Shown: piece after piece, positions 12,301 through 21,911 of the stretch
Numbering within the stretch: the stretch's first letter is position 1
How the letters are laid out: every line of letters begins with the position of its first letter
Source of the DNA: Allolobophora icterica
Taxonomy: Eukaryota > Annelida > Clitellata > Crassiclitellata > Lumbricidae
Assembly (NCBI GenBank): GCA_963556255.1
Contig: OY744606.1
Location: 2,863,692 to 2,927,691 of the forward strand
DNA: 64,000 nt
Direction of reading: 5' to 3'
The notes under the pieces: model-generated
What the model was told of the DNA's origin: nothing
Seen by the model: only the letters and a program-made list of their open reading frames with translations
Database searches by the model: none
Translations under genes and position numbers: made by a program

Positions 12301-15300
12301 TCCATGCCTACTTGCACTGATTCTGTGCCTATTGAGACTGTTTCCATGCCTACTGACGCTGGTTCCATGCCTACTGACAGTGGTTCCATGCCTACTTGCA
12401 CTGGTTCTGTGCCTACTGAGACTGGTTCCGTGCCTATTGACACTGTTTCCATGCCTACTGAGACGAACGATAACACAGAAAAAGATAAATCTGACTTTTC
12501 TGTTGTCAAACTTAACATTGCTACTTCTCTTGCTAACTCTGATGATGATAGTCAAAGAGCTGATGATGTGGTAAGCTCAGTGGGTGCAGAGGCTTCAATT
12601 GCCAATCATGTTGATGAGGCTTTACCACCTGGAAATGATCAGTCACCTGTCCAGGTTCCATACGGAGTGTCACCACTTGAGCCGATGGTAATGGGGTTGG
12701 ATGGTGGGTTGGTGGAGATTCCGCCTGGCTACTTTGCTGTTCCTTTTTCCACGGTTGGCGAATTTTGCCCTCACCACGAACAACCAGTTATCATATTCGT
12801 CAACAGCCCACATTACCTCGAAACCATGGCACTTGCCAATCAGCACCTAGCTCCATTTGGATCGCTTGAGCTATCCACTCAAAGTGCAGATGAAGTGCAA
12901 CCACATTTACTTCACAGCCAACAGGTTACTGCGACGGAACCACATTCACATACCAGCCAACAGGAGTCTTTAGTAGAATCTTATTCACATACCTGCCAAC
13001 AGGTAGCTCCAGAACAGCCACATTTAATTACCAGCCAAAATGCATCTCTGCTGGAATCACATACATGTACCAGTCGACAAGTACTGCCATTGGAAGAACA
13101 TTCAATTACCACCCAGCAGGTATGTCCAGTACTAGATGAACATCACAGCCACCAGGTATCTGTACTGGAACCAGTTATACTTACCAGCCAGCAGGTAACC
13201 TCAGTGCAACCACATGTACATGTACTCACCAGGGAACAGGTATCTATAGTGGAACCACAATCAACTGCCAGCCATCAGATGGTTCCACTGGAACCCACTA
13301 AAGTTACTAGCCAGCTGGAATCTCATACACCTTCCGACCATCAGGTAGTACCAATTGAACTCGCCATAATTACGAGCCAGCAGGGATCTCCACTGGAACC
13401 TCAATCAATGACCAGCCAGCCAGAATCTCCGCCGGAACCCACTGCACTTATCAGCGAGCAGAATATTCCGCTGTCTGGAGTGGTTCCGTCGATGGCAGAG
13501 GAGTCAAGTGGTTGGATCTTCCGCAGTAGTTATCAGTCGAGTTTGAAGCTGGAAGCAATCTCGCCTCCATCTTCTGTCATGTCGATGAACGATGTTGAAG
13601 ATGCGGAAGAGAATGCCAGTGCAGACGTCTTTGAAAACGTAGAAGAATTGGAAAGAAACTCTAGTCGTCCCTCTATGGAAGTTGGTTTTGCCGTTGAAGA
13701 GGAAGAATGGCTCCACGTAGAAGATGCTGAAGACAATGCCAATGCAGAAGTCTTTGACACAATAGAAGAACTGGAAAGAACCTCTATTTGTCCATCTATG
13801 GAAGTAACTGACGAAGCCAGCGGTGGACTGGTGGAAAGTGACAGTTTGGCTGATGAGGTGGAGAGAAGCACGAACCTTGTAGTAAGCACGCCATTGGAAT
13901 ACCTTGCGGATACGGTTGAATTAGGAAGCGAACTGCAGGCTGAAGTCATACACTTTGGAGCAGACGACCTAACAGAAGTTGTAGCTAATGAAGAAGTCGA
14001 AACAGTTGACTTGGATGATGACGAGGAGTCGCAGGAAAGTCTCAGTCTTCGACTCAGTGTCTCTTCAGAGGAAGACGTCACAGATTTGGTTGGAAAACCG
14101 AGTGACTCCTTCATGAAAAGGAATCAATTCGGTGGGCATGACTTGGCAGCAGACAGAAGCCACTTCGAGCCATTTTACTCGAGCTTTACACAACCGAACA
14201 AGGCTAGAGTTGAATCTGACAGCGAGGAATCCACTGATGCTCGTGGATACGACACTGAACCGGTCACAAGAGCAGTTGTTTCCAATAAGAAAATGACTGA
14301 AAATGATGACTCTTTTCTTAGTAATTCACCAGAAACTCATAAATTTCGAATCCAAGACACTCGCTCTGTTCAGACGCCACAAAACAGAGTCAAAGACATC
14401 GCACAAATGAGAAATTCGAATGACAATCTGATTGAACTGTGCGCTGAACGTCTTGGTACAAGCGTCCGAGTTAACCCAAACCTTTTGCCAAAGGATATCA
14501 CGTCACTGTTCAACTGTACCGTAGTCATCAAAATGTTGAAGGTCAGGCAGTCGCCCAGCGGAGAAATAAAGAAAACGGAGAAATCAACGGCTAGAAATAA
14601 GAAGCGGGGGAGACCACGATCGAAAAATGTTACTTATATCGACGATGATAAAACTGACAACACGGTCTGCACTTCTGAGGCAAGCAATATATTGCAAGCA
14701 AAGAGAACATCGGAGCAGACATTTGAAAAAACTAGAAAAGGTTTTAGGCGCAGACGAGGCAAATCGAGTGCTGGAGAAGCTGCCACGGAGGCTGGCGTTG
14801 CAGAAGTACAGCGTATGAATGCGGCTCAATCATTCGATAAAGATGACAGCGTAACAGAACCAGTTGGAACTGGATTAATGATTGGTGATTCGTTTAAAGG
14901 AGTTGAAAACGATCCTGCATTTGAACGAATGCCAGCAGTATCAGCAGTTCATTTGAACCAAGAGGACGACCATGGAGAACAGCATAATGAACTGGCGGTC
15001 GATTTGAACTGCAAAGATGACCATGCAGTTGTGGTACAGAAACCGTTCGAAGTTAACGTGAACTGCACAGATAACAGCAGGATCGAAATAACCAAAGAAA
15101 CTGATGATCTTGCCGATAGTTTCGTTACGATCAGTCTGAATGGTCAGCATGTAGCTGAACCTGTTAACACATCGGTTGGAGCTGATTCTGTTCATACTGA
15201 AGACACAACAGTGGCAACAACTTCCATCTCTCATCCATCCTGCAATATAGATACACAGGAAAATAAGAACAACTCAAGAACAGAGACTGACAATCGAAAA

Positions 15301-18150
15301 GTAAGTAAGAAGATCTGTAAGATCAGCCTCTCTGGTCTCTCAAAACCTCCGAAACTGCACAGGTTGAGCCCATATGCTGCCCCGAAGTTGTCCCACAAGA
15401 GCCAGGGTGATCTGGATCTCCACTCAACGAGCACAAGTCCATCTGCCTTCACGGGTGTTTCGTTGGAAGACAAGACTCCAATTCTTGACGTGCACAGTCG
15501 CAGAGAAGCAACCGGTGAGATAAGATCGATTGTCGAACCGCAGGTCAAGGCTCACAACGAAAAAGAGGAAAGAAATATTTTTCAAATCAAAATTCCACTG
15601 ATGATGGGCAACTGTCGGGAGACCGTGCCTGCCAAGCCGGACCAGGGTGAGATGCCCGAATCAGTCAGCCAGGAAATTAGCAAGACGGTTCTTACTTTAA
15701 GAACGATTTTTCAGGAAGTTGCCCAAATGGCTGAAAATAGAGAGAGGTTTATCCTGACAACCAGCGAAACAAACCAATCAGGTGAGAGCAGCTTGCACAA
15801 ACCAGATAAAATGGTGTTAAGCTGCGGTGAAAAAACAGCTGGAGTGAATTCTTCCCTGTTCAAAAGCATGAGTGATAGTGTTGCTGATGGTGACTTAGAA
15901 GGCAGTGATGTTGGTACTGTAGAACTACAGGGTCAGACAGAGGGAACACCAGTCAGTGAAAGCGAAACACCCTTCGAAGCTGGTGAAAAGTTGGTCAGTT
16001 CTTGCGGAACGGTCGAATCAAGTGAAATAATGGCCGGTTCAAGTGAGAGACCCAGCAGTGCTGGTGAAATGTTAGTAAGTTCAGGTGCAACAGTGAATTC
16101 TGGTGAGACTGTAACCAGTTTAAGTGATACAACAGTGTCTTCAGTTGCTGTTTTGGCCAGTTCAAGTGAAACTTCGGTAGCCAGTTCAAGTGAAACATTG
16201 GTCAATTCAAGTGAAGCAGTGGACAGTTCATGTGAAATGGTGGTCAGTTCTTCTGAAGCACCATTCGCTTCAGGTAGAACCACAGACAATTCAGGTCAAA
16301 CAATAGCCAGTTCAGGAGAAATAACAGTCACTTCCGAGAAACCAATAATCACCTTCAAGGAACCTGCTTCTGGTTTTGGTGAAACAGTTGAAAGAAGCAA
16401 CAACACAGATGATGATGATGACAATGACGACTTTTTCTCTGAACCGAACGAGTATCCAATGGAGCAAGATGACACAAGCGACATGACCTTTGACTCGAAA
16501 GAAAAACCGATCGGACGTTCCAGCTGGGAAGAGAACAGCCCAGACGAACAACGTGGTAAACGGAAAATGATATCTACCGATCCAAATGCTGTTTGCACAA
16601 AGCGACCGAGACTGACGGAATTGAATCGTGGACAACCATGCGAATTCAGCCAGGAAAATGAAACGGCATTTAGTGGAATCGATCAAACTCAGCCGACCTT
16701 TGCTCACGGCAAGTGCATTTCACCAAGACGGAAAGCCGTGTTGCAGATTAGTAACGAGGGACGTAAAATTTGTGAGGAATCCATTAATAGCTGTTGTATT
16801 GTATTCAAACAAGTGGGAGATGGCGACAAACCTCTGCCGAGTGACTTACTAAGGCATGGACAAATTGAAAATCCACTGGATGATAATAGATTTTCGAGAA
16901 TTGGTGAAGACGGCTGTGCAGAGAGTGGATTGCACCATCCAGATTCACAATCGGGTAATCGCATTTCCAACAGTCTGCAACCGGAACCTAACTGTTTATG
17001 GGAATTTTCAGACACTGTTGAAACAGGAATAGCATCATCGCCCAAAACCTCGAGATACAGAAATCTAATTCCACAATATGAGAACAGCCACAATCACAGC
17101 CCAGAAACTTTTCCGAAATCGGTCAATACGCTATCACAACCAGTTTCTCGCAGACCAAAAGATTCGACTTCCCAACAGAGCAGCGACGGCGAAGATCTGG
17201 CATTTACGAGTTCTAACGTCCAGCTGCTCGAATCTCTGAACAGTACGACAGACGTGGTCGTCAGGAAACTGCCCATCAACTGCCCGCTGATTAAATGTAC
17301 AGCGATCAATGTGGTTTCCCGAGCTGTATCGAGTTCAGCACCAGGAGTTAAGCATCTGCAATGTCTCTTCTGCGACAGGCTCGCTCCAACGATGAAGACC
17401 ATCACAGCGCATCTGGAACAATGTCACGCCGACGTCGTCACTTTCGCGATTTCCAAGGTGAATCCGTCGAAGGACTTTTCCATCTGTTACTTCTGCCGGC
17501 ACTGCCAGTTTGTCACCACCGACCACGTCGTCATCTGGATACATTTCCAGGCAGCGCACAACATACTTGGCATTCTAGAGTCGTGCCACGAAAGCACAGT
17601 CGCAGAGGATTCCCCCGGATTCTCCGCCGAACTGGACCTTTCTCTCGACTCGCCGGTGCAGTGGTATCGCGTGTTCATGTGCCCCGAATGCAGCGGACTG
17701 ACGCACGATGAAGCAATCATGGCGCTGCACATGACAGCCACGCATCCATGCTCACTTCAATCCAACGGTCATTTCGTCAAAGTGATTGCACTGTTGGCGC
17801 CGCGAAATCACTCAAAGCACCTGACCTATCGAATGTTGCTCATGGATGACGCGTACAGCATGAACCGCAAAAACTGCTACGTCTGTTCGATCTGCTATTT
17901 CGTCATTTTCGATCCGCGACTTGCGCTTTCTCACTTCCTCTTGTTGCACTCGGACATGAAGCTGCTGTTGATCTGCAAGAGCGGCTCGTGCAACGAACGC
18001 TTCGTCAGAGAGAAAGCGTTCGTCGAACACTACCAGCAGCGTCACAAACCGAAGACCGTCCCCATGCACTTCAACTGCTCCGTCACGCTCTTGACAAAGT
18101 CGTCTGCAGAGCGGGGAGTGACTGAAGTCATATTTACGGATGATGACTGA
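9391..18150 (+). CDS. Giant repeat-rich protein with AT-hook and five C2H2 zinc fingers (unidentified)
   Basis: One uninterrupted 2919-codon exon. The acceptor TTTTTCAG ends at 9389 and the ATG is at 9391, so an upstream exon exists but was not located. Order of parts: LDLT (102-105) and PIDMT (119-123), which resemble CtBP-docking PxDLS motifs; 7-residue repeat array 1 (about 424-602); array 2 (about 714-1025); Gln/Ser/His-rich degenerate repeats (about 1168-1360); a tandem acidic duplication (about 1398-1472); an AT-hook KKRGRPRSKN (1737-1746); Ser/Glu repeats (about 2187-2318); basic stretches ending KRPRL (about 2403), a likely nuclear signal. Five C2H2 fingers close the protein, with first Cys at 2658, 2702, 2764, 2832 and 2862. 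All have H-x4-H spacing; the first four are C-x2-C and the last C-x4-C. The inference is a nuclear DNA- or chromatin-binding protein. No specific family was recognised. Confidence 0.8.
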   Translation: MNYGQFGYRYGGAGRFPVQQDAFVGQETTPPHNTHPTFTQMGDLPFHSTPVQPTPHNLSSARLAWQADNSQTPIPPIPQLLPIYPAHRIHSVPSTPISNTALDLTVCRQLSAPSCSEEPIDMTVSSKVASDQGDTPLALTKKISHSQATVTDDTQNHPRHFNRKLQKSKKSSHDDAHSSGSGSLTLSKASTQVSDTAAIDVSPRRVTRQSVRSGQAALTTSAAPHLSPASTMEAVEGLLMLPQQTTPDTTPTEFTPTAIRPLRIPRKALRPMRLQAERGAHNSAIFTSPSESSCRPSTVSTKEKLTHLANPATSSVVRPATKSASDNIQSTGKLQQNDSGVSASAVHTSTTGSVVTPVASVTTVIEATTQNLEQSGSKKNHREQSCTVTRESFRQIEDCQESAVSKSSVAAGCLSGSVVDIDFMHSYAGSMVSDTGSMPSDAGCMLSDASSMPSETCSMPYYASSMPTDNLCLPSETGSMSPDTDSMPTDNVCMPSDTGSTSDACSMPTDTDSMSTDVCLPSDTGSMPTDVGSMPTDVGSMPSDSGSMPADTGSMPTETGSMPTDTDCIPSDAGSMPVDTGSIPSHSCSIPSDSGSMPSDSGSVSVAKPPVDLDRQIASLASLDLNQTKQLILSLYRHLESLERTQLAGDITDHQAKNNQTAESHDIEQRQHDTSHDLPVTQASSCHSDSLCTEHELVSRTTEDVNAPSVNSDTADAGFMPTNTGSMHTDTGFMPIDTGSMPTNTGSMPTNTGSMPTDAGVLPTDTGSMPTNTGSMPTDADFLPTDAGFIPDTGSMPTDTGSTPTDAGFMPDTGSMPTDADFLPTDAGFMSDTGSMPTGTGSMPTDAGFMPDTGSMPTGAGSVPTDAGFMPDTGSLPTGTGSMPADAGFMPDAGSMPTGTGFMPTDAGFMPDAGSMPTGTGSVPTETGSMPTDTGYMPTDTDSMPNETGSMPTETGSMPIETGSMSTDSGSMPTCTDSVPIETVSMPTDAGSMPTDSGSMPTCTGSVPTETGSVPIDTVSMPTETNDNTEKDKSDFSVVKLNIATSLANSDDDSQRADDVVSSVGAEASIANHVDEALPPGNDQSPVQVPYGVSPLEPMVMGLDGGLVEIPPGYFAVPFSTVGEFCPHHEQPVIIFVNSPHYLETMALANQHLAPFGSLELSTQSADEVQPHLLHSQQVTATEPHSHTSQQESLVESYSHTCQQVAPEQPHLITSQNASLLESHTCTSRQVLPLEEHSITTQQVCPVLDEHHSHQVSVLEPVILTSQQVTSVQPHVHVLTREQVSIVEPQSTASHQMVPLEPTKVTSQLESHTPSDHQVVPIELAIITSQQGSPLEPQSMTSQPESPPEPTALISEQNIPLSGVVPSMAEESSGWIFRSSYQSSLKLEAISPPSSVMSMNDVEDAEENASADVFENVEELERNSSRPSMEVGFAVEEEEWLHVEDAEDNANAEVFDTIEELERTSICPSMEVTDEASGGLVESDSLADEVERSTNLVVSTPLEYLADTVELGSELQAEVIHFGADDLTEVVANEEVETVDLDDDEESQESLSLRLSVSSEEDVTDLVGKPSDSFMKRNQFGGHDLAADRSHFEPFYSSFTQPNKARVESDSEESTDARGYDTEPVTRAVVSNKKMTENDDSFLSNSPETHKFRIQDTRSVQTPQNRVKDIAQMRNSNDNLIELCAERLGTSVRVNPNLLPKDITSLFNCTVVIKMLKVRQSPSGEIKKTEKSTARNKKRGRPRSKNVTYIDDDKTDNTVCTSEASNILQAKRTSEQTFEKTRKGFRRRRGKSSAGEAATEAGVAEVQRMNAAQSFDKDDSVTEPVGTGLMIGDSFKGVENDPAFERMPAVSAVHLNQEDDHGEQHNELAVDLNCKDDHAVVVQKPFEVNVNCTDNSRIEITKETDDLADSFVTISLNGQHVAEPVNTSVGADSVHTEDTTVATTSISHPSCNIDTQENKNNSRTETDNRKVSKKICKISLSGLSKPPKLHRLSPYAAPKLSHKSQGDLDLHSTSTSPSAFTGVSLEDKTPILDVHSRREATGEIRSIVEPQVKAHNEKEERNIFQIKIPLMMGNCRETVPAKPDQGEMPESVSQEISKTVLTLRTIFQEVAQMAENRERFILTTSETNQSGESSLHKPDKMVLSCGEKTAGVNSSLFKSMSDSVADGDLEGSDVGTVELQGQTEGTPVSESETPFEAGEKLVSSCGTVESSEIMAGSSERPSSAGEMLVSSGATVNSGETVTSLSDTTVSSVAVLASSSETSVASSSETLVNSSEAVDSSCEMVVSSSEAPFASGRTTDNSGQTIASSGEITVTSEKPIITFKEPASGFGETVERSNNTDDDDDNDDFFSEPNEYPMEQDDTSDMTFDSKEKPIGRSSWEENSPDEQRGKRKMISTDPNAVCTKRPRLTELNRGQPCEFSQENETAFSGIDQTQPTFAHGKCISPRRKAVLQISNEGRKICEESINSCCIVFKQVGDGDKPLPSDLLRHGQIENPLDDNRFSRIGEDGCAESGLHHPDSQSGNRISNSLQPEPNCLWEFSDTVETGIASSPKTSRYRNLIPQYENSHNHSPETFPKSVNTLSQPVSRRPKDSTSQQSSDGEDLAFTSSNVQLLESLNSTTDVVVRKLPINCPLIKCTAINVVSRAVSSSAPGVKHLQCLFCDRLAPTMKTITAHLEQCHADVVTFAISKVNPSKDFSICYFCRHCQFVTTDHVVIWIHFQAAHNILGILESCHESTVAEDSPGFSAELDLSLDSPVQWYRVFMCPECSGLTHDEAIMALHMTATHPCSLQSNGHFVKVIALLAPRNHSKHLTYRMLLMDDAYSMNRKNCYVCSICYFVIFDPRLALSHFLLLHSDMKLLLICKSGSCNERFVREKAFVEHYQQRHKPKTVPMHFNCSVTLLTKSSAERGVTEVIFTDDD
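10660..11196 (+). repeat. Coding 21-bp minisatellite, array 1
   Basis: About 25 units encoding a heptad close to S-M-P-[ST]-D-[TAS]-G, residues about 424-602 of the giant protein. Units are diverged (Cys and Asp substitutions are common) and a few are shortened, but all indels keep the frame. This array looks older than array 2. Confidence 0.95.
11530..12465 (+). repeat. Coding 21-bp minisatellite, array 2
   Basis: About 45 units of the same heptad, residues about 714-1025. The middle (about 11740-12150) is organised into a higher-order unit of roughly 60 bases: two full heptads plus one six-residue unit (FMPDTG or FMPDAG). The period divides by three, so the array is also open in another plus frame and on the minus strand; those frames are by-products, not genes. 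Confidence 0.95.
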
Positions 18151-19489
18151 ATTTAGTTGAATTTGTCGTTAGCGTAAAAATCAGTTTTTATTTCTATTAG
18201 TTCATTTTTGACAGTCTGCCATGATTGTTTTGACGAGTGCATCAGTAACAGTCGCATTGCAGAGATGATCATCTCTTCTTGTAGATATGAGTAATAGTTG
18301 TAATTGTGCTTGCAAATTCGTGTAGCACATCTTAAATCGAAACTCCTTAAATGCACTCTCAACTTCACATTGCAAGACCACGACATTTGCAGATTGCAAT
18401 GTTTTACAGAATAATCTGATGGCACATCAGTTGATGCCTTGTGCAACAGATACTGGCACAATACAATTTACTAATTACTTTATGTTTGATGTCTTATTTC
18501 CATTCGATTACAAATATACCTGAGTTTAATTACCTGTTTTTACCCTCTAAGTTAGTGTTCTATACAGCACATGGAGTGTTTATAATATTTTTAAGTTCAG
18601 TTGCAATGCAATTGCCAAGTATGATTTCAAAGTGTTCAGTTTTTCACATGGATACCATTATATGAAAATGGCGAAACCAGTTTATGTTCTCACAGTATTC
18701 TGTCTTGGATCGTTTTTGTCTATCTGGTATTAAATAATTTTAACATTTATCGTATGACAATTTTGATTTAATGTTTAACCGTGGCTGGACTGGGAGCCCT
18801 GAATAGGCTTCTTGAAGAGGTGCTATATAAATTATCAAAGTGAGTGAAGTCACGATGTTTATCTCAGAAATACAGGTGTGTCAAATCTATGACTACCTTG
18901 CCATATACCTGATTGGTATAGGTGTGCCAAATCTATAATTTCCTCATCATACCAGATTGGTGCTCTTCAGGTGAGTGAAATCTATGGAAACTTTATGCTA
19001 CCATACTGATCTTCAAACTGGAGCGTCATTGACACTATGGTGTTGGCACTACAAAGTCAACAGATTAGAGTAAAACGAAGTCCAAACAAAATTATTGTAA
19101 TATCAATTGATCGGACAATCAGTTCATCCAGAATCATGAAACACGGACCATAGCAGAACAAGGCAACAAGTAAATCACATTCACTGCAGGAATTAAATTT
19201 ATTTCAATATTTGAATAACTCCAGCACTAAGGTCTTGCACAGCAAATCTGGTCAACTATTACTGACAGTAAAACTCTAAGATACTGTTAACAATGCCACC
19301 ATTATTACGAAAAAATTACTACAACTGGTTCTTTGTAAACTGCTATTTGCACTAAGTATTAAAGCAGATTTGTGACTGAACTGCGGCTGTCAAAAACAAG
19401 AGTTCTTACGCAAGCTGAAAATGTGCTGCTGTGACCAACTGCCCCATAGGGCCTACATTACAAAACCAAATGGTCACATGGAAAACTGT
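18151..19489 (+). other. Probable 3' untranslated region and gene-free sequence
   Basis: Follows the zinc-finger stop codon. An ATTAAA at 18731-18736 is the only poly(A)-like signal noticed nearby. At about 18788-18838 there is a remnant of the LINE/SINE 3' tail (GAAGAGGTGCTATATAAAT). Nothing else in this stretch could be identified. Confidence 0.4.
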
Positions 19490-19830
19490 GGAGGCCATCT
19501 GAAGAACTCAATTCAAAGTTGACTAATGCGGTTAATTCATAGACATAACCTAATTCTAACTATTACAATAGAAGCACTCATAAATAACTCAATTCTAACT
19601 TTGAGGCCACATAAATACTTCAATTCTAACTGAGAATCCATAGGAATAACTCAAGTGAAAACTCAAAAGGCCACAAGAATAACTCGCTTCTAATTTGGAG
19701 TCTACACGAAGAACTTGCTCCCGAGGCCACAAGAAAAACTCGATCCGAAGATGAAGGCCACGTGGATTACTTCTTTGGGAGGCCACACTGAAAGTTGATT
19801 CTATCTCCAAGGCCACATGAATAAACTAAC
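19490..19830. repeat. Degenerate tandem repeat
   Basis: Roughly ten loose units of about 30-35 bases, each with a GGCCACA(T/A)GAAT-like core followed by AACT and CGATTCTAA-like words. Non-coding. Confidence 0.6.
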
Positions 19831-19981
19831 ATAAATCCGATTCTATTCTAGCTCAGAGTAAACGTGAAAGTAGATCTGAGCAAGCAGAGTACAAGCTTTT
19901 CAATAAATGCTTTCGATTGGAGAACGACATCCCACACGTGAGCACCTCTGACGAGTCGCTCTTCAAGAGGTGCTATATATG

Positions 19982-20213
19982 TGGGGCGTGGTGGCTCAGT
20001 GGTATGTTCGGCGCCTTGTGACCAGAGGGTTGCAGGTTCGAATCCCACTCTAGCCGTTGCGTACGGACCTTCGGCAAGTCCTTCACTCGCGATTGCTCGT
20101 GGCGCTTCGGCGTGAAAACTCCGACACAGTATCAAATGCTGTAGTCGGGAGCGCCTCTGAGTAGTAGTAGACTTGAGGAGGCGCTATAGAAATATCCGAA
20201 CTAAATAAATATA
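19982..20213 (+). mobile_element. tRNA-derived SINE, family B, with LINE-like 3' tail
   Basis: Near-perfect pol III boxes: A box TGGCTCAGTGG at 19992-20002 and B box GGTTCGAATCC at 20035-20045. The 3' end (about 20146-20200) carries the stem-forming sequence GCGCCTC...GAGGCGC followed by TATAGAAAT and an A-rich end. This is the same tail as the LINE ending at 55795. The SINE is inserted directly after an older copy of that tail (about 19940-19978). Confidence 0.85.
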
Positions 20214-21038
20214 AATCTACGATTACATTACTCGTACACACACCTTTTTTCAAAATCATCTCAGCTTCTAATGGGTTGTCCGTTATCAACAAACATAAGG
20301 GCAGGAAGGGTCACTTCAAATGTTACAGAGGGGAGGGGCAGTTGTGCCCAATGAGGTTGATTACATCTAAATATGACTACGCATAGTTACTTCAGTACAG
20401 CCTGCAACTTAAACACCAACTTCTGGAGGTCCTAGTATTCCACTGGAGAGTGGAGGTCCGCCAAGGGAAGCAGGCGGGTAATGCAGAATTCGTCCAAGAA
20501 GAGGGAAGGATCCAAAGTAGGTTTTTTACAGGAGAGGGAAGGATCCAAAGTAGGTCTTTTTACAGGAGAGGGAAGGATCCAAAGTAGGTCTTTTTACAGG
20601 AGAGGGAAGGATCCAAAGTAGGTCTTTTTACAGGCACCCCTTACGGATGACCCCAGACTCATATGCAAACACGGACTAAACATTTAGTTTGTATCAAAGC
20701 AAATTCAAATCTGCAGAAAGAGATTAATACCAGATTACGTTGAATACAAACCAGGTAATAGAATAAATACTTAAAATAACTGCCAAAGAAAAAAAACAAG
20801 CATCTCTGACAGCCATGCACCAAATCACTGACTAGAACACAATGAATGTAAAGCTCAATTCCTCACGCTTCCTAAAAGATTCCAAGTTTTCAATGCGATA
20901 AAATACCTCACGCTAGCAAGTATTCTAATATTCAATATGATGAAAAATTCAGTTAAACTGCTGTAAAGACAGAATCACAAGAATTCGTGCAACTCAAAAC
21001 AAAATGAGATTCGTAAGACTAGACAACCATAATTGGCA
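20214..21038. repeat. Gene-free stretch with a 34-bp tandem repeat
   Basis: At 20498-20632 there are four near-identical copies of a 34-base unit containing GGGAAGGATCCAAAGTAGG, each bringing a BamHI-type GGATCC. The bases on either side (20214-20497 and 20633-21038) hold nothing recognisable. Confidence 0.8.
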
Positions 21039-21190
21039 AGTTCTTAAAAGCCATAGCTTAAAAGTTCTTAAAAGCCATAGCTTAAACTTCTGTAAAGCCA
21101 AAGCCTAAAAGTTTTTAAAAGCCATACTTAGCCATAGTTTAAAACTTCTTTAAAGCCATAGCTTAGAAGTTCTTAAAAGCCATGGCTTGC
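21039..21190. repeat. 24-bp tandem repeat
   Basis: About six units of a 24-base motif containing AAGTTCTTAAAAGCCATAGC, increasingly diverged to the right. It lies downstream of the Galpha stop codon on that gene's strand and could be in or beyond its 3' untranslated region. 21191-21911 beyond it shows nothing else recognisable. Confidence 0.8.
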
Positions 21191-21911
21191 TTGGCTAACT
21201 TTTGAATATTATGACAAAGTTTCCTGGTTCATACCTAAACCACGCCATGAATTGGACAGTTCTATCATACTCACTGGACAAATGATATAACACAAAAGTC
21301 ATGAACGAGTCATATTCTAAGAAACCAGGCCAGTACAATTTCGTAGAACTTAAAGCATTATCATATATATTCGTTTCATGTCATATGATAACAGGCAACA
21401 AAAGGTCGCATTGCAATGACCAGCTCTTCTAATTTGTGCAAATCTTCCTTCACAATTGCACTGAGTTACAGTAAACGGTTAAAATACTAGTTAAACCTGC
21501 CATTAAAAAAATTAAGCTAACAGCCTCAAATATTTTAGCATTAAATCAATATCACGATAATAACAGCAATAACAATAATAATAAGATGGTGTATAGCTCT
21601 GTAGCAGAGTCCAGGCTGAAGGAAAGGGCGCTGTACACCAGTTCCAAAAGTCAATAGCATTCACACGATTGTTTAAAAAGATACAATGGACTCTCAGGTG
21701 TAAGCATAAATTATCAATACCTTCCAGATACCTGGCCTGTATTGGACAACTCTCAATATCACAAAACCACCAAGAACTCGATAACAAACTACCTTTCAAA
21801 CCAGCAAGCGTTCACTCCTTTAAAACTACACGTACAATGATCGCAATGGTTTCGATTTTTAAAACTCAGCCGAAATCCAGAAAAGCAGAGCAGTTACGGT
21901 TTGAGGCACTC

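Noticed and set aside
11516..12574. 352-residue Leu-rich open frame in another plus frame (LTLVPCL repeats)
   Set aside because: It is the second reading of the 21-bp array within the giant exon; period divisible by three keeps every frame open.
18153..18461. 102-residue minus-strand frame
   Set aside because: Lies just past the zinc-finger stop, composition not gene-like, no recognisable similarity.
19991..20046. A functional tRNA gene
   Set aside because: A and B boxes are excellent, but no cloverleaf acceptor stem closes and the sequence continues into a SINE body with a LINE-type tail.
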